Below are positions 43,863 to 56,000 of a stretch of DNA of 64,000 nt, in pieces (position 1 is the stretch's first letter; each line of letters starts with the position of its first letter). The notes beneath the pieces are model-generated. The model was not told the origin of the DNA. It saw nothing but the letters and a program-made list of their open reading frames with translations, and ran no database searches. The DNA comes from Iris pallida (Eukaryota > Streptophyta > Magnoliopsida > Asparagales > Iridaceae): assembly GCA_029216955.1 (NCBI GenBank), contig JANAVB010003999.1, positions 3,283,675 to 3,347,674 on the forward strand, given 5' to 3'. Made by a program: the position numbers and the translations under genes.

Positions 43863-46188
43863 TGTCACGCCCCGCTCCCGTAGGAGCGATCGTCCTCGCT
43901 AAGGCGTGATACCGCACGGGCCTAGGTTGCGCCCGTGCAAGGCCAAGTCCAGAAACGGCCGATTTGAGTTCTAGGCCACAGAGTCGCACAGAGTGTCCCC
44001 ATTTGCAGCGGAATATAAATGAACACAATTGAAGCGAAACCAAATTCTTTATTGATATTCAACAAGTTTACAAGCGGCGCTAGGCCGATATTACAAGTCG
44101 CTCAAGCTCTCTCTCTCTCTGAAACATAAAAGGCGTGCCAAATGGCTTACAACATGGAAGGATACATGGCGATGTTCCGATACATTATGTCCTGTATAGG
44201 GTGCTTCAGCTTCTTGCAACGTTCCAAGGCCCCAGAGTTGGCTCCGCGCCTTGACACGTTCGACGGAAGCTCCGCACCCGCCGGCGTCTCCTGCTATCCT
44301 GCAAGCATACTGTGGGGTTATCAGTACATTGTTATGCACTGGTGGGGAGGCTGGCTCGCCCACAATGCCATCATTACCAAACACGTTCTATAATCTTTTG
44401 TGCATCTCTATCATTCATTGTCTTTCTAATCTTGCCTTAGGATCAATTTCATGGCATATTGCATAGCCTATCTCGTGTTACCGAACTCGAGTGTCGCATG
44501 GAAATACATGTACGACTTACCCATACTTACCGTCCGGCCTTCCCTGTTCAAGGTAAACCAAGTTAAACCACAATTCATGAATAATAACATAACACGATTC
44601 ATGCACGCATTCAATATCAAGTGTGTGTCCATGTCTCGGGATTCTAGCACGTCGGAGGCATGTTCTAGCACGTCGTAGGCACGTTTTTAGAGTGTTACAA
44701 TTCAAACATGTTTCGAGTATTTCATTCAAGCATGTTCAGGAGTGTTACATATCGAGCATGTTCATGTTCAGGATGTTATGTTTCGGGCATGTTCATGATC
44801 AGGATGTTATATTTCAAGCATACTCTGGGTGTGATGTATTTCAAGCATGTTCAGGAAGCACTTGTTCATTTAACTTAGACTACTTTGATTTCAATGCAAG
44901 AACTTGCACGTGGATTGCCACCAGCATAGTCCACTTAATCTACATGCACGGGTCGCTGGCTTTACAAGCCATTTAGGACATTCCCCTGTGGCAATTCTCA
45001 ACTTAGCGTAGGGTGATGGCTGGTACACCCCGTTAAGTCTCTTGAATATACCCTCCTACTTACGTCTCTTGGTGCCCAAGCCCGCACCCAAGCAGCCCGT
45101 AAGCGCCGTATTGATTCTGCCTAGGCCGGCCACGGTTTACCCTCCCAACGCCCGTGCCGCAGAATCCTTCCACACGACGGCCACGGTTTACCCCCCCATC
45201 GCCCGTGCCGTTTGTCCACGACCATTTCGTATTATCTTGTCTTTTACTTAGCGGCTATCTCTGAGCCGTAGGCTAACCCTTAGCCATAATGCGTTAACGA
45301 CCAGGTTGGCGTCCGTACAGCGCGGGTAGCAAGCCCCGTTGCACGTGCCCGTCATACCTGTCGCTAGCGTCTTCCATGTCTTATCTTTCATGCCATAATG
45401 CGTTAACGACCAGGTTGGCGTCCGTACAGCGCGGGTAGCGAGCCCCGTTGCACGTGCCCGTCATACCTGTCGCTAGCGTCTTATCTTTCATGTATTCTTT
45501 CTTTTCATGTTATTCTTTCACTTGTTCGTATGTTCATAGAGTCATTCATGTGTTTGTTCATTCATTCGTTGATTCATTCATTCATGCATTACGCAACTCC
45601 CAGTGTGGGAGTCGCCTTGGCGACCCATCGGTCCCATAGCCTTCCAATGTTGCTAAACTCTACTCGGAGCGACTATGTTGATAGCCTTCCCGTTTCATTG
45701 TTGTAAACCATTCATTGTTTCATTGTTTGAACGTATACGGGACATGAACGTGAGCTTGTGCCGTAGCACGAGCGTAGAGCGTGGTGCGAGCGTTTCTATA
45801 ATTGCCGAGTTCTTTTCCATGTTCTAAACAAGCATGCAAGATGGGATTATTCCCTTAGCTAGGTGCGTTGAATCATTTATTAACATGCATGGTGTTGTCG
45901 CCTAGCGATTCTCGTGATAGTGTCCGCATTGTTATGTGTCTAGGCTAAGCACAGACGGGTTCATCGGAGCCACCCACCTTAGCGATGTTCGCATCGGCCG
46001 AGCGATCCTCCGAGCACGCCTTCGATAGTCTAAGTCTGGATTCATCTTGTCGGGCCAATGCAAGCCTTGCATCGATTCGCATCGACACTTCATCGGGTCG
46101 AAGCAACTCTTCGGGTCGACGGCTCGTTTGAGTCGTTGCACTTGCCGTTTGGAATCGGCGTTCCGCTAGGGCGGAGCGGGTCACTACA
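43863..46188 (-). repeat. LARD 5' LTR (2326 bp)
   Basis: Same length and internal repeats as the 3' LTR, offset 5217 bp. Differences seen: GATACC for GATGCC near the start, AAACATG for AAGCATG, CCTCCC for CCCCCC, CCCCGTT for CCCCATT, and ATTGTTG for ATTATTG. Confidence 0.93.
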
Positions 46189-46696
46189 GTTGACAAGACT
46201 GCTTGTACACTCCTATAGACGATATTAATTGCCGAGATCAATTTGAGGAAACTGGAACGGACTTCACCTGATAAATTAAAGAAAATAAGAACGTTAAGGT
46301 TCAAAGACAATAGACTGATGGGACAACATATCCAACTTAGGTTCTTAGGTAGCGTGTAAGTTTGGTAGCCTGACCGACCTAGTTGGTTATAAAAATTAGG
46401 CTTAATTGTACTTTGCTATCCTCAACTATTTTGTTTTTTCAACTTAATATCCAAAAAAAAATTTGTAACAAGTTGATACCTCAACTATTATTTTTTTTAA
46501 CTTAATATCTAATTTTTCAAAAAATTCCAAAATGTTCTTATCCTTTTCCTTTTTCCTTCTCCCCTCCCCCTCCTCCACTCCGGCCACCCCCACCCTCCTG
46601 CTCCGTCTCCCCTCCGGCCACCCCCCTCTCCCGCGTCCGGCCAACCCCTCCTCCCGCTTCCGGCGCCACCGTCACAGCGGCAGCTACGGTTGCCGC

Positions 46697-48998
46697 TGTA
46701 GCACCCCGCTTTCGATAGGCGACGGAACTTCATAATATGCTAGCGCCGAGTCAGATCGGCCGAGAACTTAGATGGCCATCTGACTTGATCGCTAAGCTTG
46801 GTAAACCTTAACGCCTTGCGGCATCGATTCAAATCGATTTGGACGGAAGTTACGAGAATCGATCCAACTAATGGAACGACTTCTGTTGGAATAAGTCCTA
46901 GATGCAGCGGGCTACGTCTCGACGAGTGAGCTCTCTATAAGAGTCCCTTCGAAGGGACCGGACCACTGTATGGTTTTCTTGGAGCTTTGCCGCTGGGCTT
47001 GATGAAGTGCTTTCGCGTCGTTTTCATGGATGCAATTACAATTTCGATGCAAGGGGAAAAGAAGGAATTCTAACAAAGCGTTGGTGCCATTGCAGGAGCT
47101 CACGTAACTATGGATTGACGTTGCGTAGCGCTTGGACGATCGGCACGAAGCAAAGTAATCGGTGGATGATTTGACCCTTCTTTTCTACTCTGTCCCGCAA
47201 ACTTATTCCTTGCTTCGAATTCATTCAAATCGAACGATGCCAAGTTAATTGCATGCCAATCCATTAAGTCAAGAACTCGGGAAAAACGTATCAATTTTGA
47301 GTAATCTACTCGGAAAAATGCAAGTTTCTCACATAACTGGAAAAGTTTAAGGTTCTAGTAAAAAGATAGACTATTTCAGGTGCTGCAAAATAATATGAAA
47401 TGTCGATCATGGGTTATGATGCCTCGGACAATTTGGTGCCCACGGGACGCTAAATCGGTGTACGGCTTTGGGAAAAATAAATCGTTGCATGAGTTACGAG
47501 AAATGATAATGCTGTTCGATACTATCCACGCTATACGAAACTGTTTGCATATATGAAACAGTTCGCACATAGGCATGGTCATAGACAGCTTGTGCACAAG
47601 TTCGTTTTCCTCGAAACGGTATCCGGGGCATCGGAACCGATTCGTCCTAGGGTCGTGCTTCGGCGCGAGGCATGCGGGACCTTCAGTAAGGCTTGCAACC
47701 TAGGCTGAATGGGTCGCGTCGCATGCCAACTTCGATTAAGTCCCTAGTGGTGCGTAGCACCAATGACCGTATATAAGATAGTTGCATGCTCACCTATTGT
47801 CTTATGCAGGTGTAAATATTATTCTGTTTTCATGCAGGGACGAGCACGGCCGTGGTAAGAAATATGATAAACAGCGTATGCTTTAATACTCAAAGACGGC
47901 TATCGAAGGGTTATGATGCCTCGGACAATTTGGTGCCCACGGGATGCTAAATCGGTGTACGGCTTTGGAGAAAATGAATCGTTGCATGAGTTGCGAGAAA
48001 TGATAATGATGTTCGATACTATCTGCGCTATACGAAACTGTTCGCACATAGGCATGGTCATGGACAGCTTGTACACAAGTTCGTTTTCCTCGAAACGGTA
48101 TCCGGGGCATCGGAACCGATTCGTCCTAGGGGGAATAATTTATCGTGCTTCAGCGCGAGGCATGCGGGACCTTCAGTAAGGCTTGCAACCTAGGCTGAAT
48201 GGGTTGCGTCGCATGCCAACTTCGATTAAGTCCCTAGTGGTGCGTAGCACCAATGACCGCATATAAGATAGTTGCATGCTCACCTATTGTCTTATGCAGG
48301 TGTAAATATTATCTCTGTTTTCATGCAGGGACGAGCACGGTCGTGGTAAGAAATATGATAAACTGCGATGTTATGTTGTATGCTTTAATACTCAAAGACG
48401 GCTATCGAATATGAACTGAATTCATTTAGTTCTAATAGAAAGACAACTCTAAAGCATGCCTATCCTAACAATCAGAGTCGGTTTAGACGAGTTGGTTCGT
48501 CTCGTCCACTTAGCAAGTGTGCTAATCCCCTCCCCCAATTTCCCCAAGTGCGACGGGCGCTCCAACCTAAAACGAAGCTGAAGTGCGGAGAGGCGTTTTA
48601 AAGCTCTTCCTATACTGAAGTATTTTGAAGCCAATTCAAGTCGACGGCTTATGTATAAAGGGGCGAATGTATGGGACGGCAAGCGTAGTTCAGGCAACTT
48701 GTCGAATGTATTTTCTTTCTGTTTTCAATCAATGTAGCCGCAACGACATCCAATGTAATTACGTCTTGCACTTCGTTGCAAGCTATGAATGAAAAGCATT
48801 TTTATCTTCCTATACTGCGTCTTAAATTCTGATGTGATTTGTGAAGTTTCAACTTGGCGTATTTATATCAAATGTAACGTAACGTTCTGCCTTGTACGAG
48901 TGCAATTCCAGACTCGTACGGCATCACGCCTTAGCGAGGACGATCGAATTGGCAAAAATTAACAACGGGGACGAACATTGCCGACTCGGGGCGTGACA
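46697..48998 (+). mobile_element. Solo LTR (2.3 kb) nested in the MULE-type MITE
   Basis: It starts TGTAGCACCCCGC, ends CGGGGCGTGACA, and is flanked by the 5-bp TSD GCCGC (46692-46696, 48999-49003). No primer site, internal region or second LTR is present, so it is a solo LTR or LTR-sized derivative. Its last 80 bases (GCATCACGCCTTAGCGAGGA near 48922) match the corresponding end of the LARD LTR, so the two belong to related families inserted in opposite orientation. Confidence 0.85.
47411..48409. repeat. About 500-bp tandem duplication inside the solo LTR, including a TATA box
   Basis: GGGTTATGATGCCTCGGACA occurs at 47411 and 47908 (period 497), and both copies extend to GACGGCTATCGAA. The first copy has an extra short duplication near 47545 and the second has an insert GGAATAATTTAT near 48131. 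Each contains CACCAATGACC followed by (T/C)ATATAAG at 47770 and 48260, a CCAAT/TATA-like promoter. Confidence 0.9.
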
Positions 48999-49280
48999 GC
49001 CGCGACGGCCGGTGGCGGTGGAGGTAGGGGGGTTGGCCGGACGCGGGAGAGGGGGGTGGCCGGAGGGGAGGCAGAGCGGGAGGGAGGGGATAGCCGGAGT
49101 GGGGGAGGGAGGGGGGGAGGGTTGGGGGAAGGGGGGATAATTTTAAGGTTTGAGCAGGGATATTTTCGCCCCAAAATTTTTTTGGGTATGAACTTGTTAC
49201 AAAAAAAAGTTTAGGATATCAAGTTGAAAAAGCAGAATAGTTGAGGGTAGCAAAGTGCAATTAAGTCTAAAAATTATACA

Positions 49281-49906
49281 TGCTAAATTATAATTTGATA
49301 TCCTAAACTATTTATATTTTTCAACTTAATATTAATAGATATTAAATTAATATCCTCCCTCAATTAATATTTTTAACTTGGTATCCTCCGTCATTTCAAA
49401 CATTGAAAAAATTCGTTAAATTTATTTTTTGAACAAAATTGTCCTCCACCTACCTCCCCACTCGGTTGACACCCCCCCTCTCTCTTCCGCCCTGGCTAAC
49501 CTGCCTTCCCCCTCCTGTGTCGGCGACCCCTCGCGACCTCCCCCTCCAGCCCCACACCCCTCTTCCGCCACTGCCACACCATCGCCGCACGGTGCTGCTA
49601 TTGCGGCGACCCCTCCCCTCCAGTCCCGATGACCCCACGCGAGACTCCCTATCCCCCGATGTTGCCACACCGCCACCGCGTGCTGCTGCTGCTGCTCGTG
49701 GCTGTGCAGACCCCCTTCGGCTGCCGGTGCCGGAGAAAGAGGGAGGAGCTGCCAGAGAGAGAAAGAGGTTTAGGAAGGGTATTTCTGTCATTTGCTAGTT
49801 CGGTTAACAACATTTGGAAAGAGATCATCAAGTTGATGCATATTAAAGTTGATGGTATCAAATTGAACATTTAAAATAGTTCAGAATACCAAGTTGTAAT
49901 TTAGCC
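49281..49906. mobile_element. Second MULE-type MITE, 626 bp, abutting the first
   Basis: TIRs TGCTAAATTATAATTTGATA and the inverse of AACTTGGTATTCTGAACTAT agree over about 40 bases. The perfect 9-bp TSD AATTATACA is at 49272-49280 and 49907-49915. The GC-rich centre (49450-49740) gives Pro/Arg-rich open frames in several phases, which I treat as compositional. Confidence 0.82.
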
Positions 49907-50050
49907 AATTATACAACGAACCCGATCTGCATATTGGAGTCGGTCGGTTAATTTGTGTTAAAACCAATAATTAGTTTAGCTTAATGTATAAAAGGTTGAC
50001 CATTCTTTTGGGACTTGAGAACATCCACAAATTAGTTCAATATGCCTTAT

Positions 50051-50712
50051 ATAACACAACATTGAAGTTTATTACAATTTAGTCTACTACTCAAAAATCT
50101 AATATAATCAGAGAAAAATATCTCAATTTGGTCATGAGATGTGTAACAAGCTCTATTACATGTCTCCTTTTTTGCGTTAAATTGTTGGGTCTTAGGAATT
50201 TAGGTTTATGATGGGATTATCTTAATAGACAAAAAAGATAGACCAGGGGTCTTCTTACTTCACTGTTGGAAGTAGTCTCATAAACTAGGGATCTGCTTTC
50301 TTTTCTCCTGCAACTTATCTGAGGACCCCAGGAGACAAAGGGGTCGATCTTCGACCCGTGGACAGTCTGCTTAGGTTGCGTGGGTCTCACCACTACGGTT
50401 ATCTACTATTTCACAAGAAATGAAGATGGACCACTTTAGGCCAAAACTGAGGAGCATGGATGAGCATTAGGTTTATTCGGTTATATATATATAACACAAC
50501 ATTGAAGTTTATTACAATTTAGTCTACTACTCAAAAATCTAATATAATCAGAGAAAAATATCTCAATTTGGTCATGAGATGTGTAACAAGCTCTATTACA
50601 TGTCTCCTTTTTTGCGTTAAATTGTTGGGTCTTAGGAATTTAGGTTTATGATGGGATTATCTTAATAGACAAAAAAGATAGACCAGGGGTCTTCTTACTT
50701 CACTGTTGGAAG
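50051..50712. repeat. 440-bp tandem duplication later interrupted by copia-3
   Basis: ATAACACAACATTGAAGTTT begins at 50051 and again at 50491. The first unit runs through to a MITE left end (CATGGATGAGCATTAGG at 50459) and a TATATATA junction. The second unit stops at 50712 where copia-3 inserted and resumes at 58257 (TAGTCTCATAAACTAGGG), reaching the complete MITE at 58439. TATATA at the junction suggests slippage or unequal exchange. Confidence 0.9.
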
Positions 50713-51986
50713 TGTTATTGCCGGGAACGCCGGGGCATAATTTTTCGATGGAAAACTGAGAAAATGAAATAGTTGTAAAGACAACGTTTCTAATGCAACT
50801 CCTTAAAGAAGGTTTTGCAACAGAGATCCAGAAGGATTCTGTAAATTACGAAATCTAAAAAGATATCGTAATACACGAATAATCTAAAGAGATTTTCGTG
50901 ATCGTAGCAAACTGGCAGTAGTGCCTTCTAAAAAGAAGATACTGACAGAACTGCTAAAGGCAACAGAAGGATGACAGGCGAGAGATGGAATTGCTGGGGT
51001 GAATTATCACCGTTGCTCAAAGCTTTATTCGCCCTCTGCGAACAGCTTCCAGGAACCAGCAAGGTTGACGGAAAACCTTGGAACACTCCTGCTCTTCTGA
51101 CTCCTCGGAAGACGGCGAACTCCTCTGGCAATGGTACTCTTCTCTCTCTGTTTGAAGTAACAGAACTCACGCGTACTAAAAAGTACTAGTGTTTGTGTTA
51201 AACAACATGCTCACTACTCTGTTGTGTTAAAGAACACTTAGAGTTTTCTCTCTAGAATTCTGATTACTTCTACCAACTGAGAGAGAGGAGAGAACCTGTA
51301 TATATAGCCCACGGGGCGGTTGCCAAGCAGTTGCCTGCACTTCAGGGTAGTGGCAGAACCACTCCTGAACACGCAGCAACTGTTCCCGCTCTAATATACA
51401 GCCAGCCATACGCACATACGTACTCTACGCACACTGCGTACGCTGCGTACGCTGTGCACACTGCGCACTCTACGTACGCTGCGTATGCTGCGCACACTAC
51501 GCGTACTGGGCTGCGTACTGGGCTGCGTAACTGGGCCAGCGTAACTGGGCTCGCGTAACGGGCCGCGCAACGTGGTCGCGCAAGTGGCTCGCGCAACGAG
51601 CGCAACTTAAGCGCACTATGCGCCTAGCGACGATGCTGACGTGCTAAGTGCAAAGTGCGCCAACAAAATGCCACATTACGCCTCATGAGCCCTTGAGCCC
51701 GAGTCCGAGCCCGAGCCCGAGCCCAAGTCCGAGTCCGAGTCCGAGTCGCTAAGCCCCAACGGGACTTAGCTCCTATGGAAATAAATTTCCCAAAAGCAAA
51801 AAGCTTACAGCTTATTAATTGTTGATTAAGCCTTTATACCATTAATAATTAATCCCACATGGCACACACCCATGTGCACTATATGTGCATCTCCATAAAG
51901 AGTAAAGACTCATATATATGGAGATACACATTCCTTTCTAGCCGATGCGGGACTAAAAACCAAAACAAAAGGCTATAAACCCAACA
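50713..51986 (-). repeat. Copia-3 3' LTR (1274 bp)
   Basis: Contains the hairpin block CCTTCTAAAAAGAAG (50930), an irregular TACGCTGCG/GCGTAACTGGGC tandem region (about 51417-51600), a CCGAGT/CCGAGC hexamer tract (about 51700-51750), and TATA CTATATATAC (minus, about 51297-51307). It differs from the other LTR at about 20 or more sites by eye. Confidence 0.93.
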
Positions 51987-53063
51987 ATCCCCCACATATC
52001 TCTATATATATGAGTACGAGTGTTCCCCACAGTAACTGTCCATTATGCTTTTAGGATAGATGCCACTTAAGACTTGAATCTTCCCACGTGAGTCAAAAAT
52101 CAAACTATAATACAAGAATGGACTAAGCCTTGAATTCTGCATCATAGCTGAAATTCTTTCCACTCACATAATGTAGTTACATGTGCTTCTGGCTGCACAT
52201 TTAAGGCCGTGTGCCAGCCTGGTTTCAGTGTATAATATTGGGCGTCTACAAGTTTACCCTCAAGAGACGGCCTGATATCTCTTTGTCCATACACTATAGG
52301 TGAGTTCTTTATTAAAGAGACATGGCATGAAACGTCCAACGCTTCCTTTGCGGTGCTACGCCGCTATGACATGGCCTTAAGCCGAGGACCTTACCCCGAA
52401 TCACCGGAAACCTCATCGTAGTGTCATACTACCCGTAGCAAGAGGACTAACCCCTTTGTAGTGCCAAACTACCTAGCATGAAGCCTTACGCTTCTGTGCG
52501 GTGTTATGCCGCTACGACATGGCTTGCAAGGCCGAGGCTTTATCCCTAGCCGGGTTTACCTCATTGTGGTGTCGTGCCACCCGTAACATGAGGAACACCT
52601 CCTCTTTGTAGTGCTGACTACATCCCTCTTTAATTCAATATACAATATTAGGCCAACTGCCTATTTGCGGTGCTACGCCGCTGTGACTTGGCTAACATAG
52701 CCGAGGCTTTACCTCCTTCGAGAACCTCATGGTGGAGTTACCGCCACACATAGCATGGAGTCACACTCCTTGTAGTGCTGTGCTACCATGCTTCCTGTAA
52801 AGCATACCAGACATTCCAAATGCCTGAGAACTCATTAAGGCATTTAAGCCAACCTCCCACAGGACCTGTTTTCTGCAGAAAACAACAGTAGACAACAGTG
52901 GTTATAGGTCCGTAACCTCTCCATGCCCAATAGAACATGTACCTACCATTCCTGATATTCTTCCGATTAGTGGTCCTCCCTTGAACCAAAAGCTAGATGC
53001 CTAGTAGATAAATCTTTGAACTAATAGCATAAAACTTTATGGTAGGAATACAATAATACAATA

Positions 53064-56000
53064 TCAGAATGCCTTCAAGCCCATTTTACAAGCTGTGTCA
53101 TCGACCAGCTGGCGCTTGAGGCCCTTGGTGAACGGATCCGCCAGGTTCTCCTGACTCCGAACATCAATCACTGCAATAACACCTCTCTTGATAAGATCAT
53201 GTACTGCCCTGTGCTTCAACCGCACAGTCCTCTTCTTCCTGTTGAAGAGATCATTTGATGCCACCGCCGCAGTCGCCTGGTTGTCGCAGTATATCGGTAT
53301 CGCCGGTACTTGCGCCCCAACCACTGGAAGATCATACATGAGCTCCCGAAGCCATTCTGCTTCCTCGGCTGCGGTATCAAGTGCAAAGAACTCAGATTCC
53401 ATGGATGACCACGAGAGCATAGTCTGCTTCTTCGACTTCCACGATATAGCAGCTCCACCCATTGTGAAAATGTATCCACCTGTGGACCTCTCGCTCTCCA
53501 CCTCTGAGCACCAATTGGCATCACTGAAGCCTTCCACTACCTGCGGATCTCCGCTGTAGTACAGTGCATATGTCTGAGTCTTCTTGAGATATCTCATAAC
53601 CCGTTCCACAGCTTTCCAGTGTTCAACACCTGGATTGCTCGTAAAACGACTCAGCATTCCCACGGCGAAAGCTATGTCAGGCCTTGTGGCAGTAGTAGCA
53701 TACATCAAACTCCCGATTACGCTTGCATACTCCAGCTGCCTGACGCTTTCCCTTGAATTAGGCTTCAGCTTCAGATCACACCTGTACGGCGTATCGATCC
53801 CTGGAAGATCCCGATACCCATAACGAGTGATCATTTTCTCAATATAATGAGACTGCGACAGCGCTAGTCCAGTGTCTGTCCGGATGATCTTGATCCCTAA
53901 GATCACATCAGCTTCCCCCAAGTCCTTCATACTGAACTTGCTTGAGATGAATTTCTTTGTCTCCGTGACACATCTAATATCCGTACCTAGGATAAGCATG
54001 TCATCCACGTACAGACAAACGATCACACCTCTTCCATCAGCGAACTCCGTGTAAATACACTTGTCCGTATCGCTGACCATGTAGCCATTTGACCTTATAA
54101 CTTTGTCAAATTTCTCATGCCACATCTTGGGAGCCTGTTTAAGACCGTACAAGGATTTCATCAACTTGCAGACTTTGTCTTCAAGACCTCTGATGACAAA
54201 TCCCTCTGGCTGTTGCATGTAAATCTCTTCGGTCAGCTCGCCATTTAGAAAAGCCGTATTCACATCCATCTGATGTATCACCATCTTATTTATTGCTGCG
54301 AGAGCAATCAACATTCTGATGGTGGTCATCCGGGCTACTGGAGCATATGTGTCAAAGTAGTCAATCCCCTGCTTCTGAGAAAACCCCATGGCTACCAACC
54401 TAGCCTTGAACTTGTCAATAGTTCCGTCTGCTTTCATCTTCTTCTTGAAGATCCATTTGCATCCGATGGGTTTTGCTCCTTCAGGAAGATCAACCAACAC
54501 CCAAGTGTTATTTGAGGTGATGGAATCAATCTCATTGTCAATCGCCTCCTTCCAGAAAACCGCGTCTCTGGTCTTCATCGCCTCATCATAGGTAAGTGGA
54601 TCTGCTTCCACATGATAGGTGACAAAGTCACTTCCGAAGTCCTTCGGCCTCCTCACACGCTTAGCTGACGGTTCAGCTTGTTCTGGTTCAACCGTTGTTT
54701 CAACAACAACATTTTTTTGGACCACATCTTCATTGAAGACTTCAGTCTCTTGTGCACCCTTATTATTCTCCGGAACATCCGAAAGAACAATATTCTTGTG
54801 CCTTGCAAACTTGTCTTCAAAATATTCTGCATCGCGAGATTCAATGATATGATTTGACTCAATATCAAGAAATCTCCGAGCATCACTCTTCTCGGCATAC
54901 CCCAAAAAGATCGTCTTTGTAGTCCTTGTCCCAAGCTTCTGAATCTTCAGATCTGGAAGCTTGACATATGCCAGACACCCCCACACTCGAATAAGATTCA
55001 AGTTAGGTCTGACTTTGAACCAGAGTTCATGAGGAGTAATATCAGAAGTTGCATGAGGCAATCTATTTAGAATAAAAGTGGCCATCAATGCAGCTTCTCC
55101 CCAGTAGCACTTAGGAAGGCCAGCAGTCAACAACATTGAATTTATCATTTCTGTTAACGTCATGTTCTTCCTCTCAGCTACTCCGTTTGATTGAGGAGAG
55201 TACGGAGCCGTAGTCTCATTGACAATTCCATGTTCCTTACAGAAGGATGCGAATTCATAAGACCTGTACTCCCCACCTCGATCACTTCTTATCCTTTTGA
55301 GTTGTTGTCCAGTCTGTCGCTCAGCTTCAGCTCTGAACTCCTTGAACTTCTCGAATGCTTCGTCTTTAGCCTTCCGCAAGTAGACGAACGCATACTTTGA
55401 GAAGTCATCGATGAAGGTTATGAAATACTTCATCCCGGCCTTTGTAGAGAACTGTTTGAAGTCACAGATATCGGAGTGAACCAACTCCAGAAGATCTGTA
55501 CTTCGATTAACCCGAGGAAAGGGTTTCCTTATGATCTTAGTTTGAGCACAAACTTCACATTTCTCTACCTTACCCCCACATTTGGAGATAAGTCCTAGAC
55601 TAGACATTCTGCTTATTCGTTTACAATGAATATGTCCTAGCCTATTATGCCACAACTCAAGAGTATAAACAGAATGAGTGACTTCATTAATTACATTGGA
55701 CTGATTTACAAGCTGAATCTTGAACATTCTTTCGGTATAAAAAGCTTTTTCGAAATATGTTTCCTTGATAGACATCACCATCTGGCCAGCATTGATGTCC
55801 ATCCTGAGGCCTGCATTGCAGAGTAGGCCTCCCGAGATCAGGTTCTTGGCGATAGCAGGAACGTGCTTCATGCCTTGAAGCGTCAGAGACTTGCCCGAAG
55901 TCAGCTTCAACACCACCGTCCCGATCCCGAGCACTTCAGCTTGTGCCTGGTTCGCCATCATAACCACTTCAGAAGTAGGTGTATAGGTGGTAAACCATTC

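Larger units (their letters stand above)
38646..46188 (-). mobile_element. Young non-autonomous LTR retrotransposon (LARD type), 7.5 kb
   Basis: Two LTRs of exactly 2326 bp (38646-40971, 43863-46188) with TGT...ACA ends, TSD GTTGA (38641-38645, 46189-46193), and an iMet primer site next to the right LTR. I count five LTR differences by eye (about 0.2 percent), all transitions, so insertion is very recent. The 2891-bp interior has no gag, protease, RT or integrase and no frame above 109 codons with a recognisable domain. This fits a large retrotransposon derivative mobilised in trans, probably by a gypsy partner with similar LTR ends. Confidence 0.92.
46399..49267. mobile_element. MULE-type foldback MITE with long TIRs, split by a solo LTR
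   Basis: The two arms (46399-46691 and 49004-49267) are inverted copies over roughly 250 bases: AT-rich outer ends (CTTAATTGTACTTTGCTATC and its inverse) and GC-rich inner parts (TCCGGCCACCCCCCTCTCCC). The 9-bp TSD TAAAAATTA (46390-46398, 49268-49276) points to the Mutator superfamily. Without the nested insert the element is about 560 bp. Small frames inside the Pro-rich arms are not genes. Confidence 0.82.

Noticed and set aside
49429..49876. Overlapping Pro/Arg/Gly-rich open frames of 67-119 codons on both strands
   Set aside because: They come from GC-rich low-complexity cores of a MULE-type MITE, with mirrored frames on both strands and no domain.
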